From: Marchantia polymorpha subsp. ruderalis
Lineage: Eukaryota > Streptophyta > Marchantiopsida > Marchantiales > Marchantiaceae
Assembly: GCA_037833965.1 (NCBI GenBank)
Contig: AP031358.1
Coordinates: 15,136,001-15,200,000 of the forward strand
Length of the DNA: 64,000 nt
Direction of reading: 5' to 3'
Part shown: piece by piece, positions 44,197 through 55,399 of the stretch
Layout of the letters: the number at the start of each line of letters is the position of its first letter
How positions within the stretch are numbered: the stretch's first letter is position 1
Position numbers and translations under genes: made by a program
The notes under the pieces: model-generated
Database searches by the model: none
Told to the model about the DNA's origin: nothing
The model's input: only the letters and a program-made list of their open reading frames with translations

Positions 44197-44530
44197 CTAG
44201 AATAACCCCTTCCATGCAAAGAAGGGTGTAAACAACGTGGGGTTACGCAGAAACTGCATATCACACCACGTGTCGAACTCCTGAATAAAATCATCAAGCT
44301 CGATGGTGCCCACTGCACCAGAGTAACGTCGAGGGCCCTTCGCGGCCCCGTACACCCCGTCCATGTCCCAAATCAATGGGGTGGGAACACTACACGATAT
44401 CACCACCAAAGACTCTGTGTCTGCAACACTCTGGTCCTGCTCCGCAACAACTGGCAAAATAGGTGAAGGTAGCCGATACCTCAACCCACTCCGCGTAAAT
44501 CCCCCGCGGTCCTCAACAGGACCACTAGAC
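44197..44530 (-). pseudogene. N-terminal gag segment
   Basis: In the same frame as the large ORF and split from it by TAG at 44197. It includes VGTIELDDFIQEFDTWCDMQ, then LFTPFFAWKGLF, a capsid-like start of Ty3 gag. No ATG in good context was identified and a TGA lies near 44533, so the true start is unresolved. Confidence 0.6.
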
Positions 44531-45251
44531 TGTTCCGTGATGACGAGACCTCAATTGGCACCACTGCCAGATCTCCACCCAATAACCCAATCCGCCCCTG
44601 ACGTCGTGCTGCACTGAGCCACTCTAGCCCTACTAGCTAAGTGGTATGGGCAACCTAACCTGTCATCACAGCAAGAAGACTCTCACGGTCTACTGGTCAT
44701 CACTCCAGTCTCACCGTAAGAGAAACATAGATAGACCGGCCGGTGATCAAGTCCAGCCCCCTATCGCCAGCACACAAGAGTACAACTACTCCAGAAATCA
44801 GCGTCACCCCTACACGGGCGCGCACTAGGAAGCAAGACTGGAGAGGATCCAAACACAAGCAACCAGCTAGCAACGACTCTCCAGTCTAAAGGAAACACAG
44901 CACAAAACAAGACAACACACACGGGACATCGCATCGCTTCACGATCCCGATTCGATCTCCATTGCCCTCCATCTACGTGGGCCTCCAGTGCCTACGATGC
45001 CCCCTTCCACCAAATTGCAAACAAAAATTGTTTGAAAACTTCTTCTTCTTTTTCTTTTTCTTTTTTTTTTTTTCACACAGGGTTCACACTGCCCCTCAAC
45101 AAACACACTACACACTGAAAGCTCAATATATTGACTACGTCATATATATATTTACAATGCTTTCAAAACATCACGTTTACAGGTAGTGAGACCGGGTGCA
45201 AACTCCCGATCCCTTCAGTACCTTCTGTCTCAACGCTACAAGTATTTTCTA
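44531..45251. other. Leader or 5' flank of the retrotransposon
   Basis: No coding frame. On the minus strand it has repeated GACTGGAG-type motifs around 44690-44890 and a purine tract (pyrimidine on the plus strand, 45040-45073). No copy of repeats A or B and no clear primer-binding site is visible, so the 5' LTR is absent or unrecognisable. Confidence 0.45.
45040..45073. repeat. Polypyrimidine tract
   Basis: A 34-base run of T with interspersed C on the plus strand. It could be the remnant of a poly(A) tail of something on the minus strand, or a simple repeat marking the element edge. Confidence 0.8.
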
Positions 45252-45640
45252 TCAATCCTTTGGGAGACTATCAAGAAATTTCTCTAGTACAAGAATTTCT
45301 TCTGAAAGACAGTCTTGAACATACTGAACATCTCTCAAATGGTCAGCAATATCCTGCGGAAGGTCTAGTAACTCATTCTCACATACCCTGTACTCTAGGC
45401 CGGATTCCTCTAGAAGTTTTTCCACGGCTAGTGCCTCGTCCCAATCTAACCCGGAATCTTTTTCTTCTACCACAACAGTGTTTACCAGATTCTCTTCTAC
45501 TTGAGGCTGCACTGTCACTTCCTGCTCACGTTCCTCGCGGCTGACGACCTCCACTGGCTGAATCTCTGGTAAACTGTCTCCCACTTTGTCATCAAGCGGC
45601 ATTTTCTCTTCACAAGTCAAAACTCCACTGGGTACAAGGA
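45252..45640 (-). CDS. Probable last exon of an unidentified acidic protein
   Basis: Opens after a good acceptor on the minus strand (CTTGTACCCAG, about 45641) with GVLTCEEKMPLDDKVGDSLP and runs to a stop at 45252. It is strongly acidic and helical (EEREQEVTVQPQVEENLVN, then LSEEILVLEKFLDSLPKD). It may belong with the block at 46366-46900 on the same strand, which lies downstream of VTE4 in transcription direction, but the phases do not join directly. I do not recognise the protein. Confidence 0.35.
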
Positions 45641-46365
45641 TTGTTTACAGAGTATCTGTAAACTAGATCACTAAATTGAAAACTAAAAATAGTTTAACTA
45701 GGAACTATCACAAAGTGTTACAGGATCACCAGTAACTTTTTTACTGTAAATTATACTGATGTATAATTACCACAGTAAAATGATACGATAACTGAAGAGA
45801 GTTTTAAGACCTATATAAAGTCAACTCTAAAATGCGTAGCACAGGAAATAATTGCCAAACCTTGTGCTCAAACTATTCCATCCTCTGTGTAATACCACAC
45901 ACTACTCTTATCACTGATAGTAGAAATCTGATATATGATCAAATGTGCCTGAACTACTACGTCTGTAAACTGAAGTAGTTTAGACTTCAGATGTTCTGAG
46001 ATCCCTGGTGATTTTCATCTTAGTGTAATTATAAAATGAAATATCTAAATGATTCACTATCATTTAGATGTACAAATGAGTCACTCTCATTATAAGATGC
46101 TAAGTTTTTGGCTGCTGCTAGTACATGCACTGCAAGGTGACAAACCAATCTAGTACATAGTATTTAGCATTTACTATGTAGCAGAATACCATCAATTTTC
46201 AAACTTCGTTTTTTCTTGATTCACAAGAAACAAGCCTTCTTAACTACAGTAATCTAGAAAAAAACTTGTCTTTGCTACATCTGATGTACTTCATTTCCAG
46301 TCCTGTATTGATCAGTTGTATTACTGAACCCAAAAAACAATAGACTATAATTACTCAACGCCTAC

Positions 46366-46900
46366 TCACATAGCTGTACCCAGCATAATTGAAGTTTTCT
46401 TTGTCTCATGCAGCAAACAAGGTACATCCACCTTTGCTGGCTTGCTATAACAAAGCAGGTCGAAGACAAACTTTGTCTTTACTCCGTCACTCGGGTCCTT
46501 TGCTTCCTTCTTCGACAAGCCGGAAGCAGGACCAGTAACTAAGCCTGAACCTGCTGACGCTCCAAGCTTCTGCTCCCTGAAATCGTTGAATATGCTCAAG
46601 GATCTGGTGAACTCGAGGGTGTTGACCAAAATCGGATGTATACTGGTTTGCAACATAGCTATCTCCCTTTCCAAATACTGATTAGGTTTGTGAAAGTATT
46701 TTTGGAGTAACTCCAATATACTGGACTACTGTTGCGTTGGTTTCAATATAACAGCAAAATCCCTCAATCCAGGTAAAGCTTCCAGCACCCCTCCAGTGTG
46801 GTGATGAACAAATTCTGTTGTAAGAGCCCCTAACCTCTCGAGCCCGTAATCCAGATCATCGGAGCGTGCCTTGCTGCTTTGTCCTTGTCCCAATTGCGAC
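46366..46900 (-). CDS. Probable exon(s) of an unidentified protein
   Basis: Two adjoining minus-strand blocks in one frame, separated by a TAG near 46730. The first (about 46900-46735) reads LDYGLERLGALTTEFVHHHT then VLEALPGLRDFAVILKPTQQ. The second (46716-46366) reads LELLQKYFHKPNQYLEREIA, then a linker and KTKFVFDLLCYSKPAK. Helix-rich and soluble. Between the blocks there may be a small intron or a true stop, in which case this is a pseudogene. A donor-like GTACAG follows ...SIMLG at about 46375. The family is unknown. Confidence 0.35.
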
Positions 46901-47256
46901 CCCCGTCGCTACGGCCATTTGGTCAAAAGAAGCAGCGTGTTTCTGGACATAAGCTCGGCACAGGTGCTAGGTGTGGAAGAATGGAAACAGCTAGGTTGTC
47001 AGGCTGCTAATTTCAGACGTCAGCAAAGTGAGATTATCCAAGCTTCTTCAAGACTAGAGAGAAAGCTCTGATAGAAGATGTCTTGTGTTCATCTTCGGAC
47101 AACAAGCATGCTCGAACCATCCCACAAAATGCAAGTTTGTGTACCTAACTCCATTGCGACAAATGATATTTACACAAAGTGATCATACAGCACATCAATG
47201 GACACTGGCCCCGCCAACTAACAAGCTGCACAGGTGCAAAATTGTGAGAAATCCGA

Positions 47257-47950
47257 CTACGACGCCTTACGGGCCGTGATGAGTGCAAACTTGATGAGCC
47301 CTCGTTGGTAGCCTTGCACCATTAACCCCATAGCTAAAGCTCCCTTAATAGTGGTCCAACCTGCTTTTGCAAGCCCAAACAGGCCTTTCAAACTCAATGC
47401 AGAAACCATAACAGCGGGCCAAAAAGGAGTGACGTATTCCGACCAGTCAGCGGATTTGACATCCTTCAAACCAATGCTTTCTGCAATTCTTACGTAGTCA
47501 GAAGGTGAGCACCACGCAGGTAAGTAGTATGCATCGCATATCTTGTCCAAGAGTTCCAATTCTTTGGGAGAAAGAGACATTTCAGCTGGCTTAAGGTCTC
47601 GATGACACCAGGTAACGATCAGAATGCGTCCATCCGGTGCAGCAACCCGTGCTAGCTCTTGCACGAACTTCCTTTTGTCTGGCATGTGCTCTCCACTCTC
47701 CATCGACCAAACCAAATCGAACTCGCCATCGGAAAATGGCTGCTTAAGAATGTCGGCAACCTGGAAATTTACCGATTTTGACAAGCCTTGATCAGCTGTT
47801 ATTGCAGTTCCTCTCTGAGCCTGTATTGGACTCAGGGTGATGGCTTTCACATTCGCATTGTACTTCCTGGCCAAATAACGGGCACTTCCTCCGATTCCAC
47901 AGCCCACGTCCACCACGGTTCGAGGCTTGTTCTCTTTTCCTGTACGATGT
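47257..47950 (-). pseudogene. VTE4: Gamma-tocopherol methyltransferase, 3' part only
   Basis: From a likely acceptor at 47951 (ACCAGCAG) the frame runs 231 codons to TAG 47257. It begins KENKPRTVVDVGCGIGGSAR (SAM-binding motif I), then ITLSPIQAQRG, VNFQVADIL, FDLVWSMESGEHMPDK, IVTWCHRD, LLDKICDAYYLPAWCSPSDY and SADWSEYVTPFWPAV. All are hallmarks of plant VTE4, which methylates gamma- to alpha-tocopherol in plastids. Missing are the chloroplast transit peptide and the first conserved block of the enzyme (the YDESS / WGEHMHHGYY region). Upstream there is a non-homologous open stretch, repeat B and then AT-rich DNA without exons. The copy is therefore 5' truncated, unless its exons lie very far away. 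The remaining part is undamaged. Confidence 0.85.
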
Positions 47951-48217
47951 CTGCTGGTCAAAAATGCGCTTCCCGGACCTGTATTCGGATCAGGTTCCTC
48001 ACCGCAACAACAAGTTCGAGCTCCAACGCAATTGCGCAGTCGACATGTAAATCCTTCACGCAAGCAATCCCTGGCCGCCTTGTGCAACCCCTCAATTCTT
48101 GCACCTCTGAAATACGAACCTTCGATCAATACAAACCTCCTAAACTCTTTAACAAAATACTGAAACAAACTCTCGACACACCAACAGATTCGATGTACAA
48201 ACGATAGTTCTTCGAGT

Positions 48218-48509
48218 GAAATAAACGGGAGATTCCCCACTGGAATTTTCGTCGGTCAATTACCCTACTGGTAACAAACCGTCACCATCACAAACATGAG
48301 TCAAGCCCAACCCAGTCCACACTCGGAGAATCCAGGTCGACGCAAAGGGGAAAGTCACTCTACGCTCCCAACGCTTCCAGGCTCGACTCGAAGAACTAAC
48401 GTTCTTCGAGCCGTCCCCGACTGTATACCCCTCGTGACTCGAACCCTAACTTCACGTCTAAATATAGTAAGTGTCTAAACTTCGTGAGCCGACTCGTAAC
48501 TACATGACA
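48218..48509. repeat. Second copy of 292-bp repeat unit B
   Basis: Matches 36764-37055 over its full 292 bases without gaps, with about ten substitutions, but without repeat A on either side. With the preceding T it starts TG and ends CA, as LTRs do. It lies directly upstream of the truncated VTE4 frame, which stays open into the repeat (to 48240). No target duplication was seen. Confidence 0.85.
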
Positions 48510-50138
48510 CGGTACACATATGCTCCAAATACAAAAGATTTCGACCTGTTAAGAGAAAAAAACTGACTTGTTTTGAATTTAAAACTACAACTCATTTGCA
48601 TGAAACTAAAACTCCACGCAGACGCATAGTAGAGTAGTTGACGACATTCATAAATCTTAAATCGCTCTCATAGCGTTAATTAAACTTGAGTTGATATTTA
48701 TAATGATATTCACAATGATCATCATTTTTAGTATATTCATCGCAAGAAATACATAATTCATCTTAGTTGAGATACACAATTTCTTTAATTCAAAACCCCG
48801 TCGTAAAGAGATTTTGAACATTTATCAGTACTTAGTCTAATTAATCATAGTAAAAAGAGTTAAAGTAAATTAAAAACTAACTTTGGATCAAATCCAAACA
48901 ATATCTCATTGTTTATGTAAAATTAACTCATGATAATGTAAAGATTAATACCAAGTTTCTCAAATCTAAGTTTTCATCACACAATGTGTACAATGCAATC
49001 TTTGTACCACACGGAAAAGATAGAATCTATTGAGAATCCAAGTAAATCTTACTAAAATTTGCAATACATTAAAGAAACAAGTCTGAATCAATAACTTATG
49101 CGCAATCAAGAATTTATCATTTACACAATCTCAATCATGAACATTACGTCCTATGTCGTTCCATAATTTAACATGTTAGAAACATATATGCTGTCCCGAA
49201 AATATGGTGTAGTGGGAAGTTGAAAGTATAGGATGAGTACAAAATTTAACCATAAAAATAAATGGTAAGAAAATTCTACCAATCATGGGTGAAGATATTT
49301 CTGAAGGAACTATATATATTTCTTTGAGAAGCTGCATGGAGTTCAGTGGAGATTATGGTCAACCTGTAATCGTTTTCAGGATGGAGGTGGCAAATATGAC
49401 CGAGGAAGGTTATTGGCCTGTATCTCCGATCTCCAGAGTTTAATGACGGATGTTTTATGAAACTGCATGTTTAAGTTCTTTTTCTTTGCATTCGCGGAGA
49501 ATTTTGGGTCCATAATCTCGGATGAGAATCGAGTACTGTACTGATCTTGATTCCAAATTATAAGAGCTTGCAAAGGTGAGTATATTAGGCATACGAGAAC
49601 TGGTTCCGAGTACCTTGTTCCCTAAACCCTTCCACAACATCGTGTGAGTCACAGACATATCACACTCTTTTCCTCTCAGAATTTACTATATGAGCTACAA
49701 ATCTATTACAATCACTCTGAGATTCTCTGGTCTCTAGAACAAAGCCAGGAGCAATCAGAGGCCGTTTGCAATGCCGTTGATATACGAGAGAACTCACTAG
49801 CTGGATCAAACGAATCAAGTCACCTTCGACCAAGTTCTCAAATCAAGACTTGATGAGTCCAACTACTAGAGCAATTAACGAACATGTGACAGACTAATCT
49901 GAAAAGCAATAGTTGTAGGTGTCTTCACTTTCATCTCACGGGGTGGAAGAAAAAGCTGAGACTATGTGAAACCAGCGAAGAAGCTCATTAAGATATGTAA
50001 TATCGTAATGAGCGTCTTGATACGATACGAAATGCGCTTCTTGTTATGATACAACTCAATCCAACAGGCGAACACATGAAAAATTAGCAAGTTGCGATGA
50101 TTACAGCTAGAATACTAAACCCTAGTACTAAAGCAACT
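48510..50138. other. AT-rich intergenic region
   Basis: Very AT-rich to about 49300, then mixed. Short ORFs only; no VTE4 5' exons or other motifs were found on either strand. Confidence 0.5.
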
Positions 50139-50765
50139 CTAAAGAGTACGAGCTCTGGACTCAAGGTCGCTCAAAAACAAACTGTAACCTCTCGTCATGA
50201 ATTCAACAGCTTCCTTTCCAGTCGCAGTGGCACGAGGACTTTGCTCGCCCTTCAATTCCAAAAAACTCTTTCCATCTTCACCTCTTCCTATCGAGAGGGT
50301 GGCCCTGTAATCGACCCACCCCAAACTGCTGTCAACCATGGCATAGGTAAGCGTGAATTTCTCGTGGTCTATGGCTATGAGCCTCTCATCTGAATACCAT
50401 GGGACGTTATCGTTTGTGCAATGCCTAACTGTTCCCACATTATTCCCTGGTGCTTCCCCTTCCAAAAGCACACATCCTGTCACCAGTGAACACCAATCGA
50501 GATTACAATAATCCTTCGCTACATCCCACAAATTCTTTGCTGCTACACTCGTTACGATTCTGACAACTGCCCGCCACTTCGAATCGGTTGTCTCAGGCTC
50601 CCATTTCGAGATGGTACTCACATCACCCTTCGCACCTTCTTCCTGTGCTGTGCCATCGTGGTCATCGATAACCTTAGACCCCGTTTCCCCCTGTGATCCT
50701 GAACCGGGTCCATTGTTCAACTCCAACGGTGTGTTCACGCACACTGGAGCCTTATCCGAGGCCAT
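50139..50765 (-). CDS. Lachrymatory-factor-synthase-like START-fold protein
   Basis: Single-exon gene of 208 residues from ATG 50765 (MASDKAPVC). A longer non-ATG extension to 50822 is open but not needed. The first 70 residues are a low-complexity acidic leader. Residues about 72-208 look like the plant polyketide-cyclase / lachrymatory-factor-synthase branch of the SRPBCC (Bet v 1-like) fold: KWRAVVRIVTSVAAKNLWDV, then DYCNLDWCSLVTGC, GNNVGTVRHC, YSDERLIAID, then SSLGWVDYRATLSI. These proteins bind small hydrophobic ligands in a deep pocket. True LFS enzymes rearrange sulfenic acids, but most homologues have unknown substrates, so no reaction is claimed. The frame is intact and the protein is probably cytosolic. 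Confidence 0.75.
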   Translation of the reverse strand: MASDKAPVCVNTPLELNNGPGSGSQGETGSKVIDDHDGTAQEEGAKGDVSTISKWEPETTDSKWRAVVRIVTSVAAKNLWDVAKDYCNLDWCSLVTGCVLLEGEAPGNNVGTVRHCTNDNVPWYSDERLIAIDHEKFTLTYAMVDSSLGWVDYRATLSIGRGEDGKSFLELKGEQSPRATATGKEAVEFMTRGYSLFLSDLESRARTL

Positions 50766-52560
50766 ATTTGTGAAAAGGAGTGTATGGAGATGGACCGATG
50801 TTTCGCTCCCCAACAGAGGCACTCTGCAAGAGATGATAAAGTGCAGTTACACTTACTGTGATCAAGCTCTCACAGATGCACTATTCAAAAAATAAATATA
50901 GTACATCTTACTCACGGCTAATTTTCGGAAGTACACCACCTAATTTTAGGGATGTATTTGAGGATTAACCAGTTCATCTTGCACATGGGCTGAATTTTTC
51001 AATCTTCGACATCATCTTTTACAAAGAGTCATATAGCTTCTGATTCTAGCCTGAGGAAGAATGTGTCCGAAGGGAAGAACAAATTGTTGAGACTACTTAT
51101 TAGTGACCAGTCTGTTCAGCTGTGGCATTTTTTTGGTCACCATCAGCCCGCACAATATTCGGTATATAAGATTACTCTGTCGGACCAAACTTCACAGCAA
51201 TCTAGAGTTCACAAACCCAACGAGCAGATCAAATATATCTGGACAACTCATTATCTTGTAAACAAAGCCATGAATGTCACTACTTCGGATCATGTAGGAC
51301 AGCTCAAGATTTTACTCCTTGGCTACTAGGGAGCGTTGATATAGTTTGATATCGGAGCATCTGTCTGACTCCACGGTATACACTGCACACAAAGCTTGAA
51401 AACATAACGACAACTATGACTGCTGCTGTGGCTTGACGAGAAGAAACAGTAGGTCACTGCATCGAAGTCTTTCCTACATCGCTTCCTTGAACAAACCGAA
51501 AAGATATTTCTCAAAAGTTGAACGACAAATTCTACTATCCAAAGTTTTGGTACCTGATATCGTGCAGGTCTTGCGTCACGACCCAATTGTTGGAAGGAAA
51601 AGAACCCGATCTGAGAGAATGGCAGAAAGTATCTAAGTGTTCCAGTTATTTTCACGGTGAGTGATGAAGACTAGCGATTGAGTGTCGGTCCCGTTGACCT
51701 TCCACACTGTACTTTGCCCCGACCATTCCCTTCTGATATTCTCCGAAGAAAAGCATATCGACCGATCCCAAAAGGCCCACTTGGACGGTAGACTCTGCCG
51801 GGTAGAGTGAACGAAGGACCATCCATCGTAGAACATTCGTGGTCAATCGCGTTGACTCCAATCTCCAAGCAGCTCGTTTGTCTCCTAGTAAAGAACATCG
51901 ATACCTTTCGATATCTTGAGTTGGCCACGTGATAAAACTGATTGCTTTAGCAACCTTATAGCTTTAGAATACTTACCTAGTGAGGAGACAAAATAGACAT
52001 GCTGTACATTCGTCATTCAATATCTCGTAGTAGGATACTACTCTCCTAACTACTGTCCATCGAATTTCTTTGATTGGATCTGAATGGAATTGCTCACTGA
52101 AGATTTGAAGATAAATTTGAAGATTTTCAACAAATTGTCCTTCTGCTTTTGCACATCGTCAAGCAAAATTGATGACAATTGTCGATCCTTATAAGATTTA
52201 TACTCATGAGTAGGATAGGCTAGTATATCAGATTGTGTTTTGTAACCAGAAATACTTGCTTCCCCTAAATAACCTGTATATGTACAAACGTTTATTAAAT
52301 CTACGAGAGATTGTTATCCATGCTTTCTGCACTCATTATCACGAATAGTTGACTTCATACAGTGCTATGAAGATTATTTGTGTCAGCCATATACACGTGT
52401 CGGTAGATAGACGCAAGTCTATTATTTGCTTGTATTATCTTCTGACTTGAATCTGCTCACATCATACAGGAGATACGCATGATGGGCTTTTGATAGGATT
52501 CTTCGCTAGGTCCGAATCGCAAAATATGATGATCAGAGTAAAGATATTTTACATTTGTAA
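50766..52560. other. Intergenic region, no supported gene
   Basis: Overlapping short minus-strand ORFs at 51633-51928 cover the same bases in all three frames, so none is convincing. No motif found. Confidence 0.4.
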
Positions 52561-52795
52561 TTGCAGAAGAGCATGGTAATTATTCTTTTCGAACAGTCAC
52601 ATGCGCTACTGTTCGATTACCATGGACTAACATTTTTTTTTAAATTATTATATATCTTTTTTGGTATATCAAATACCATTATTTCACCATTTTATAATTC
52701 AAGTAGATACAATATTTTTCACCGTAGTGCCCTTGAGTTTATTCCATTTAGTTGTATTACATAAAACTGATAAAAAACGTTATTAGTTATATATT

Positions 52796-52828
52796 TAGTT
52801 GTTACATATCAATGATATGTAACAACTA
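52796..52828. repeat. Perfect 15-bp inverted repeat
   Basis: Arms 52796-52810 and 52814-52828 (TAGTTGTTACATATC and its complement) around AAT, in AT-rich DNA. It could be a stem-loop or a small foldback relic. Confidence 0.85.
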
Positions 52829-53487
52829 TGATATGATATCATACACATGATTGCATAAAATTAAATAGCTCATGGATAACGAAATGAGTCAAACAATCCA
52901 ACATAGTGATAAAAGAAAATTAAAAAATAATACTAGGGTTTAGAGTACACATCGCTTTACATCATTGTCACATCAAAGTTTCAAATTGATCATATATCAT
53001 TATACTACAAAACACTTGTGTTCCAACTCGCAGTTACGTTATTCTTCCGTTAACCTTAATGTAGCCGTATACTCCAAAACATGGTTTGTACCTTGTGGTG
53101 CTAAGATCATGAGGTTGGATGCTATAATGTCTCGTCATTGGTTGCATGTATACAATCCATGTCATGAAACAGTCAAACCAACTTTCTACCAAAGGCATCA
53201 AGGCATTTTGACCGTCCATTGGGTTTCAAAGTGAAATATGACATATGTTATACTCTTGAATAAATGGTTATAGACCAAGCCAGGTACCCAAAGGGTGAAA
53301 AGGTTGAAAAACACAATACAAGTAAAAACCACAAACAAGTGAAAAAATCCCAAATGTCAATTCTTAGCTAGTGCCAATAGAACTAGAACGTACTAACTAA
53401 TAATATCCCTAATATAACAATCTAAATCAAAAGTAACTAACTGCAATAAACAATAGAAATTCTCCATATCTATATCATGAATAACCC
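52829..53487. other. AT-rich 3' flank of the LINE
   Basis: No coding signal. An 89-codon plus-strand ORF at 52965 has no motif. Confidence 0.4.
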
Positions 53488-53940
53488 TTATGTCTTCAGA
53501 CCTAGAATAAGTAACAAATACATGCTCTTCACCCTGAATGTACCCACCGTCATATAATCTACAAATACATTCAATCCTATCAATATTAAGCCAACATATT
53601 TACTCAATTTCAAGCCTATGAGATCCAGTTCTATGCCTAGCAATAATATGACATAAGGACGTAGAGATTCGTGCAAGTAAGTGATCATGTTCACAATAAA
53701 CAAGAATAGTATTCACATGAAGTTGATAAAACTGCATCTTGGTGCCGCGCTTGCTCCAAATAATGTTCAAAAACGCCTCCTTTAGAAGTTCACGTAGTGC
53801 TATAGGTTGCAAGTTCCAATCGCGTTCCGCCACATTCCACCTCAAAGACCAAGTTATCACATCCGCTAATCATCCTTTGGCACGTGTGGCACTCAAAGCT
53901 TGAAGAGGAAGGCGAGAAACATCAAGAGATCTCACCCTTT
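53488..53940 (-). pseudogene. LINE C-terminal remnant
   Basis: Minus-strand frame with RDWNLQPIALRELLKEAFLN and further helical sequence, broken by stops. Its place after the reverse transcriptase on the same strand suggests the C-terminal region of the LINE ORF2. Confidence 0.4.
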
Positions 53941-54199
53941 TGATGTAAGTGATGATCAAGTATAAAGCTTCAAACTCTAAAGATAACAACTTGTTTCCGC
54001 AAGAAGAATATCATATGAAGTTTGGTTTCTCACTCACAATTCTTCTTGTAGAAATATCTTCTGCATACTTTCTACACGCAACCAACCTGTCTTCTTACAA
54101 CCAAAGCCACACACTTGGATTCCATATAATACTATTGGCAACACTAAGCTTCCAAATAAAAATTTCCTAAGATTTCAAGACAGTAGATGAAACCTTCTA

Positions 54200-54963
54200 C
54201 ACAGATTTAACAATGATAATAGAGCTTTGTAACCACCTTCCACTCTCTTTTGCATGCAAAGTGCCCAATTATAATCATTAGAAAAATCAATGCCTAGATA
54301 TTCATAACTCTTCATCTCTTCTAGTTGTAGATCCTTGTACTAGAAGTAGAACTTGGATCTAGTGTTCACTATCATGACTTTAGACTTCTCCATATTTAAC
54401 TCCATCTAATTCGAGATACAAAAGCTAGCCAAAGTGTATAAATGTTTCTGTAAACTAATTGCATCATGTGCTAGTAATAAGATATCATCTGCATACAAGA
54501 GAGCTTTGGTAACAAAGTTTTCAAGCTTGACACCTTCACTATCACATGTCTCCTACCACTCTTCGATATCCTCTATAAAAACTTCAAATAGAAGAGAAGA
54601 GAGAGTATAAACTTGAAGCACTCCAACGATAATCAAAACCTTCTCAGTTTGAGAAATGTTGATCTTGGCTCGAACAGAATGATATAATGTGGTCACAGTT
54701 GCTAGAAGATCTGATGGTACTCCAATAGTTTGCATCCTTTTCCATAAGAGCTCACGAGGTGTAATGTCTGAAGCTCTTTTAAAATCAAATAATGTGCAAA
54801 ACAAATATATTCCATTGCCCTTTGACTTCTCCCATAAAACACGCAAGGCCAAGATAAGATCAATGATGTTGTATGTAGGGCAAAAACTTGCTTGAAATCG
54901 GGTTATTTTTTGATGAGATTCAGTCCATGTACTCAACTTTGACTCCACCAATTTGCCAAACAA
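54200..54963 (-). pseudogene. LINE reverse transcriptase, decayed
   Basis: 54963-54553 reads KLVESKLSTW..., then ALRVLWEKSKGNGIYLFC, LFDFKRASDITPRELLWKRM and GVPSDLLATVTTLYHSVRAK, matching non-LTR reverse transcriptases (family pattern VDFKKAFDxVxR..LW). After a stop the same strand continues with LLYADDILLLAHDA, the catalytic YADD box (about 54505-54480), then KSYEYLGIDFSNDYNW. The first catalytic Asp is kept in LFDFKRASD. At least three stops or shifts inactivate it. Confidence 0.75.
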
Positions 54964-55399
54964 CTTGAAAAAACACTACCCACAATGATAGTGCGATAGT
55001 TTGTTACCAAGTTCTTACTTCCTTACTTATGAATAGTAATAATCTTCCGCAAAGACCATACATAGCAGCATCCTCTAATGCTTTAGTGAGTATTGATACA
55101 ATAACATCTTCTACTCACTTCAAAAGTTCAATAGAGAGAACATCCCAATTTTTTGATTTACCATTTGCTAATTTTTGGACTTGAGTCATTATCTGTGATT
55201 CAAGAAATAAGCCAAATATTACTTCACAACAAGGTATTGATGCAACGTTAGGAAAGAAATAAAGTTTTTCACCAAAGTCAATCAAACTCTTGGGATCAAG
55301 AATAGGTTTAGAAAACCGAACTGCTAACCGTCTCCAAAAAGATTAGAGATTCTCTATCAACTCCTTTCTCAAGGATTCTTGCTTTCTCCTCAAAAGATA

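Larger units (their letters stand above)
37178..44530 (-). mobile_element. Ty3/gypsy retrotransposon encoding a DNA cytosine methyltransferase and a PHD finger
   Basis: Order on the minus strand: gag (44484-43450), two CCHC knuckles (about 43420-43270), RGG box (about 43260-43150), aspartic protease (about 42400), C5-methyltransferase (41649-40709), reverse transcriptase (40400-39600), RNase H (about 39400-38930), integrase (about 38620-38000) and PHD finger (37497-37348). The gag start is not resolved; the frame can be followed back to about 44530. The frames of 44484-41005 and 39846-37345 are identical, so the ancestor was one polyprotein of roughly 2,380 codons; the middle block (41032-39710) is one frame off. 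In-frame stops lie at 44197, 40463, 38926, 38836, 38638, 38491 and 38020. The 3' end has a polypurine tract and an LTR-like repeat. No matching 5' LTR or primer-binding site was found up to 45250, so the copy may be 5' truncated. Confidence 0.9.

Noticed and set aside
51633-51928. Three overlapping minus-strand ORFs
   Set aside because: All three frames are open over the same bases and none matches a family or has a partner exon.
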